Below, piece after piece: positions 5,532 through 9,013 of a stretch of DNA of 9,013 nt. The notes under the pieces were generated by a model. That model was given only the letters and a program-made list of their open reading frames with translations, did no database searches and was not told where the DNA came from. The position numbers were made by a program, and so were the translations under genes. The stretch's first letter is position 1; every line of letters begins with the position of its first letter. This DNA comes from Bacillota bacterium (GTDB taxonomy: Bacteria > Bacillota > Clostridia > Christensenellales > CAG-138), in the NCBI GenBank assembly GCA_023453725.1, contig JAEXTB010000211.1, positions 1 through 9,013 on the forward strand. Reading direction: 5' to 3'.

Positions 5532-8078
5532 TTAATACTTGCCGAACTCCGTAGAATCCTCCAGCAGTATCGTGGGCTTTTCGGGTGCCGCTGCGGGCTG
5601 TTCTGCCTTTTCCTTTGTCATAGAGCGCCTCTTCTTGGGCGTTTCCGGCTCGGCGATTTCCACCGGCTTGGCTTCGTGCAGGTGGAACTGCGCGACCATG
5701 GATTTGAGCAGTTCGGCCTGGCCGGAAAGCTCTTCACTGGCGGCGGCGGCTTCTTCCGCGGTAGCGGAGTTGGTCTGCACCACGTCGGAAAGCTGATCGA
5801 TGCCGCGGTTGACCTGCGCAATGCCTGTCGCCTGCTCGTTGGAGGCAACCGCTATCTGGCCTACGAGCTCCACGGTTTTATCTACGCCCGTCACAATGCT
5901 TGAAAGCGATGCCGCCGTGCTGTCCGCAATCTTTGTACCGGCTTCCGCTTTTTTAATGGAGCCTTCAATCAGCGTAGTGGTCTCTTTTGCGGCCTGCGCG
6001 CTGCGGGAAGCAAGGTTTCGCACTTCCTCCGCAACCACGGCAAACCCGCGCCCGTGCTGCCCTGCGCGCGCGGCTTCCACCGCGGCGTTGAGCGCAAGGA
6101 TGTTGGTCTGGAACGCGATGTCGTCGATGACCTTGATGATCTTCGAGATGTTTTCGGAAGCTTCGTTGATTTCCTCCATGGCGTGCTGCATATTCTGCAT
6201 ATGCGCGCTGCCCTTGGCAGCTTCCTCTTTTGCGGCGATGGAAAGCTCGTTTGCGCGGTTTGCGCTCTTCGCATTTTCTTTGGTCTGCGCGGCAATCTCG
6301 GTAATGGTTGCCGTCAGCTCTTCAATCGCGCTTGCCTGCTCCGTTGCGCCCTGAGAGATGGCCTGGCTTCCGGCGGAAACCTGACGGGTACCGGAGGCGA
6401 CCTGATCCGCCGCAACATTGATGTTGGAGAGCGTCGTGTTCAAGGAGTGGACAATGTTGTTAATGCTGTCCTTCAACGTCACGAAATCGCCGTGGAATTC
6501 GGAGGTAATCTCCTTGCTAAGATCGCCGTCTGAGACTGCCTTTAGAAGTGCCGCGACTTCGCCGATGTAGCGGTTGAGCGCATCCATCGTCTCGTTGAAC
6601 GAGTCACTTATAAGGGCGAATTCTCCTTTATACTCTTTGTCAATTCGCATACCGAGGTTGCCGCGCTGGAGTTGCTGTAGCATATCGATCATTTCCACAA
6701 CAGGCTCCACAATGGCGTCCAGTGTTCCGTTGATACCTTCCACCAAGCGCTTGTACTCGCCCTTGTGCTGGTCGGCGTCCGCGCGTTCTTCGAGATTTCC
6801 ATCCACGGCGGCTTCCGTTAAACGGATGGAGTCTGAAACAAGCGTACGGATGGTATTCCGGATGCCATTGACGGCGGTATAAAGATCCAGCAATTCGTCA
6901 CGGGATTTAAGCTTGATATCCGTGTCCAGGTTGCCGTTCTGTACATCCATGGAGAACTGCACGATTTTGCCCACCGGGGAAAGCGCGCGCCGCAATATTA
7001 GCGCGAAGAGCACCATGAACAATACGACAAACCCAATTACGCCCAGGCGTACAATGCCGAGCATTTTGGTAAGCGTTTGCAATGTTTCCGCCTTTTCCAC
7101 CACAAATACGCTGGTAAGCTGCTTGTTCAGCCCTGTTATCGTAGTGGGCATGAGCACAACAAGCGACTCTTTGCCGCTCTTTGCGCTCTTTCCTTCGGTC
7201 AATACGGCGGTCTTTCCGTTGGAAGCGCTGATCAGCTCTGCGGAATTGACCTCGTCCTTGGCCTCATAGGCGCTGCCCACAAGATCCGGCTGATCCGAAT
7301 GGGCAATAATGTGCTTGTCTCCCGAGAGGATGAACTGGTAGGCGGACTTATATGCTCCTCTATCATAGTTTAACGAATTGATCGTATCCATGACAATGTC
7401 GCAGTTGGTAACGCCGACGCATTCCCCGTCCGCATTGGTGATGGGGTTGCTGATAGAAATCAGCCACACCGTCTGGCCGTTGCTGAGCGTATACTGATAC
7501 GGCTCGGTAATATAGGGTTGCTTTGTGTTCATTGCGCTGGTATAGTAATCCGCCGTACCGTAGTCCTTATAATCGTACAGGGTTTCCATTTTGATTTTGT
7601 CTGTGTCACGGTAAGCGTAAAAAGAGATGCCCTCAGGTGTATAGGGAAAATACTTATTGGGCTCAAACGCGGCATACGCCCCGAAAATGCGGTCATCTTC
7701 CAAAGCGCCATAAAGCACGCTTCTTATAATAGGTATTACATACGAACTGCTGTCCGAAGTGCCTTTCACGTCTGCTTCCATTTTAGAAAGCATCATAGCC
7801 AAAGTCTTGGACTGCGTCTGCATCGCTTCAAAGTAATCTTTTGCAAGCTGCGCGTTACTCTTCGCCATGGCGTTAATGTCCTGGTGCGCCTGATCCGTCA
7901 TATATGTGGTTAATACGCTTTGAACAATGGCGAGTGCAAGAATGGCGATAACAAGTAAGAATAAGGCGAGCTGAGTGGGAATTCTGATATAAAGCTTTCT
8001 TGTGAGTTGGGCAATACCGGCCTTTGTGCCGGCCTTAATTGGGACCCCTTTGGGGGCCTTCGTTCTGGCTTGCTTCAT
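5532..8078 (-). CDS. Methyl-accepting chemotaxis protein, dCache sensor (MCP2)
   Basis: This 848-residue chemoreceptor is paralogous to MCP1 along almost its whole length. A Lys-rich N-terminal extension (1-30) precedes TM1 (about 33-57). The double-Cache sensor spans about 58-338 (landmarks EPNKYF at 139 and TEPY at 191), TM2 about 340-362, and HAMP about 360-415. Further HAMP-like segments (about 415-555) lead to the CheA/CheW-binding tip at 659-690. The tail (about 800-840) is a Lys/Pro/Ala linker ending in EFGKY, as in MCP1. Where MCP1 has Asn212, this protein has Asp227, the residue that in amino-acid-binding Cache domains contacts the ligand amine; the Arg/Trp partners are still not evident. 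GAGGTG lies just upstream of the ATG. A SigD-like promoter about 30 nt further upstream ties it to the flagellar regulon. The receptor assignment is certain; the ligand is not known. Confidence 0.96.
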   Translation of the reverse strand: MKQARTKAPKGVPIKAGTKAGIAQLTRKLYIRIPTQLALFLLVIAILALAIVQSVLTTYMTDQAHQDINAMAKSNAQLAKDYFEAMQTQSKTLAMMLSKMEADVKGTSDSSSYVIPIIRSVLYGALEDDRIFGAYAAFEPNKYFPYTPEGISFYAYRDTDKIKMETLYDYKDYGTADYYTSAMNTKQPYITEPYQYTLSNGQTVWLISISNPITNADGECVGVTNCDIVMDTINSLNYDRGAYKSAYQFILSGDKHIIAHSDQPDLVGSAYEAKDEVNSAELISASNGKTAVLTEGKSAKSGKESLVVLMPTTITGLNKQLTSVFVVEKAETLQTLTKMLGIVRLGVIGFVVLFMVLFALILRRALSPVGKIVQFSMDVQNGNLDTDIKLKSRDELLDLYTAVNGIRNTIRTLVSDSIRLTEAAVDGNLEERADADQHKGEYKRLVEGINGTLDAIVEPVVEMIDMLQQLQRGNLGMRIDKEYKGEFALISDSFNETMDALNRYIGEVAALLKAVSDGDLSKEITSEFHGDFVTLKDSINNIVHSLNTTLSNINVAADQVASGTRQVSAGSQAISQGATEQASAIEELTATITEIAAQTKENAKSANRANELSIAAKEEAAKGSAHMQNMQHAMEEINEASENISKIIKVIDDIAFQTNILALNAAVEAARAGQHGRGFAVVAEEVRNLASRSAQAAKETTTLIEGSIKKAEAGTKIADSTAASLSSIVTGVDKTVELVGQIAVASNEQATGIAQVNRGIDQLSDVVQTNSATAEEAAAASEELSGQAELLKSMVAQFHLHEAKPVEIAEPETPKKRRSMTKEKAEQPAAAPEKPTILLEDSTEFGKY
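5688..7727 (-). repeat. Diverged direct repeat, copy 2 (receptor paralogy)
   Basis: This is the MCP2 partner of 172-2211, in the same orientation at a constant 5516-bp offset (codons 118-797). The stretch encoding the signalling tip is the most alike. Homologous recombination between the copies would delete gapN and the AraC-type gene and leave one hybrid receptor. Confidence 0.85.
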
Positions 8079-8115
8079 GCGGCACCTCTTTATGCTTTTT
8101 GGGGATTACTAACAG

Positions 8116-8143
8116 GTATCGTGATAATTTTTGAAACATTTAG
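8116..8143 (-). promoter_or_regulatory. Sigma-28/SigD-like promoter of MCP2
   Basis: On the minus strand CTAAA (8139-8143), then exactly 15 bp, then CACGATAC (8116-8123). The -35 is the SigD consensus and the -10 differs only slightly from GCCGATAT. Transcription would begin near 8109, giving a leader of about 30 nt that holds the GAGGTG ribosome site. That geometry is ideal for a motility gene. Confidence 0.7.
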
Positions 8144-8270
8144 TAGTTTTTCATCTTGGAGTATGGATTTTCTAAATAAAGTTACAAAAAACAATAGAAA
8201 ATGAGAGAAAACTACGTATAAAAATGCGCGGCAAATCAAGAGCGCGCGAAACGGAATCACATCAATATGA

Positions 8271-8299
8271 TTGAAGCTTCGGCATGCGCATGGTAAAGT
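8271..8299 (+). promoter_or_regulatory. Candidate promoter of the ybaK-like/dapF pair
   Basis: TTGAAG (8271-8276), a 17-bp spacer, then TAAAGT (8294-8299) match the vegetative consensus at 4 of 6 positions each. Transcription would start near 8306. That places the ATG at 8300 outside the transcript and favours the start at 8336. The rest of the 8079-8270 gap is AT-rich, with the MCP2 promoter and nothing else I can support. Confidence 0.4.
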
Positions 8300-8335
8300 A
8301 TGTATGGATTTCGTGGAAAAGGATGCCGGGCAGCA

Positions 8336-8824
8336 ATGCAGAAAGAAACGAAAACAAATGCCATGCGCATGCTTGAGCGTGCCGGGGTTCCATATGCCCC
8401 GGTGTATTATGACTTAGGCGAGGAAGAGTTTTCCGGCGAGGCCGTGAGCGCGCTTACCGGCATCCCGCCGGAGCAGAGCTTTATAACGCTGTGCGCACGC
8501 GGTGAACGCAGGGGAGTGCTGGTGTTTGTGATACCGGTTTCAGGCGAGCTCGATCTAAAGGCGGCGGCAGTTGCAGCCGGGGACAAGCGCGTGGAACTGA
8601 TTCATGTGAAAGAACTCCTGTCGCTCACAGGTTATGTGCGCGGAGGGGTCTCCCCGGTGGGCATGAAAAAGCAGTACCCAACTTATATTGATGAACAGGC
8701 GCTGCTGTTTGAAACCATCGCCATCAGCGGCGGTCAAAGGGGCTGCACCATGCTCGTTTCCCCAAAGCTTCTGCTTTCGCTTCTTGGCGCTTCCATGGCG
8801 CCGCTTATGCGGCAGGAGCATTAA
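8336..8824 (+). CDS. YbaK/EbsC-family aminoacyl-tRNA deacylase homologue lacking the catalytic lysine
   Basis: At 163 residues this matches the size of the YbaK family (about 155-165), which hydrolyses mischarged Cys-tRNA(Pro) in the cytoplasm. Family signatures are clear: KTNAMRMLERAG near the N-terminus, GELDLKAAA, the TGYVRGGVSPVGMKK block, IDEQALLFETI and SGGQRG. The conserved FKTL motif, whose lysine (Lys46 in H. influenzae YbaK) is needed for deacylation, reads FITL here: Ile50, codon ATA at 8483-8485. Either the protein has lost or changed its activity, or there is a base error (AAA would be Lys). I chose ATG 8336 because the protein then begins where family members do; AAAAGGA lies 12 bp upstream, a little far. 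ATG 8300 would add 12 atypical residues and overlaps the candidate promoter. dapF follows after 26 bp, probably in the same operon. Confidence 0.88.
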   Translation: MQKETKTNAMRMLERAGVPYAPVYYDLGEEEFSGEAVSALTGIPPEQSFITLCARGERRGVLVFVIPVSGELDLKAAAVAAGDKRVELIHVKELLSLTGYVRGGVSPVGMKKQYPTYIDEQALLFETIAISGGQRGCTMLVSPKLLLSLLGASMAPLMRQEH

Positions 8825-8850
8825 AAATCAACCAATTTTCAGGAGGGCAT

Positions 8851-9013
8851 ATGCAGATTACTGTGCAGAAATATCATGGACTGGGCAACGATTACTTAAT
8901 TTATGATCCGCAAAAGAACGGGCTTTCCTTAACGCCCGCGCGCATCCGGCTGATTTGCGACCGGAACTTTGGCGCAGGCTCGGACGGCATTCTCTATGGT
9001 CCTATACTGGATG
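8851..9013 (+). CDS. dapF: Diaminopimelate epimerase, N-terminal part (cut by window edge)
   Basis: The first 54 codons are present and the frame runs off the right edge. DapF interconverts LL- and meso-diaminopimelate in the cytoplasm, the last step before meso-DAP is used for lysine and peptidoglycan. The start of the family pattern is unmistakable: KYHGLGNDYLIYD at 7-19, with the conserved substrate-binding Asn at 13, then CDRNFGAGSDGILYGP at 37-52. Both catalytic cysteines and the rest of the fold lie beyond the window. An optimal AGGAGGG (8841-8847) sits just before the ATG and fixes the start. No promoter is seen in the 26-bp gap after the YbaK-like gene, so the two are probably cotranscribed. 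Confidence 0.95.
   Translation, partial: MQITVQKYHGLGNDYLIYDPQKNGLSLTPARIRLICDRNFGAGSDGILYGPILD

Noticed and set aside
8300..8335. Upstream start of the YbaK-like protein
   Set aside because: It lies at the -10 of the best promoter candidate, has a poor ribosome site, and adds 12 residues that do not fit the family N-terminus.
1..9013. Mobile elements, CRISPR arrays, tRNA or rRNA genes
   Set aside because: No transposase or integrase motifs, no short regularly spaced repeats, and no RNA gene signatures were seen on either strand.

Overview
The window looks like chromosomal DNA from a motile bacterium of the Firmicutes, probably class Clostridia. The gene content, the strong AGGAGG-type ribosome sites, the compact intrinsic terminators and the style of the receptor signalling domains all point that way. 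Coding DNA is GC-rich with AT-rich intergenic patches. The species cannot be named from this sequence. I see no mobile element, CRISPR array, tRNA or rRNA.

Layout from left to right. (1) A perfect-palindrome terminator lies at 1-27. (2) A minus-strand dCache methyl-accepting chemotaxis receptor, MCP1, lies at 34-2517, with a sigma-28/SigD-like promoter about 140 bp upstream. (3) A 392-bp divergent intergenic region follows. (4) A plus-strand AraC-type regulator with a GyrI-like effector-binding domain lies at 2910-3809. (5) A shared hairpin terminator lies at 3815-3840. (6) A minus-strand GapN-type non-phosphorylating glyceraldehyde-3-phosphate dehydrogenase lies at 3866-5326, preceded by a TATAAT box and a cluster of TTGGG/CCCAA inverted repeats. 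(7) The terminator of the next receptor lies at 5478-5503. (8) A second minus-strand receptor, MCP2, lies at 5532-8078. It is a full-length paralogue of MCP1 and has its own SigD-like promoter. (9) A plus-strand pair runs off the right edge: a YbaK/EbsC-type aminoacyl-tRNA deacylase homologue (8336-8824) and the start of dapF, diaminopimelate epimerase (8851 onward).

The two receptors appear to be one motility-regulon module. They have matching SigD-like promoter elements with identical 15-bp spacing, a gap-free alignment over about 680 residues at a constant 5516-bp offset, and the same C-terminal EFGKY tail after a flexible linker. Their sensor domains have diverged. The gapN and araC genes between them have no obvious mechanistic link to chemotaxis, and each has its own signals. 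The ybaK-like gene and dapF look like a small operon.

I do not find a wholly new system. The observations most worth a second look are the loss of the catalytic lysine in the YbaK homologue (Lys to Ile), the shared EFGKY receptor tail, the paired SigD-like promoters, and the palindrome cluster at the gapN promoter.
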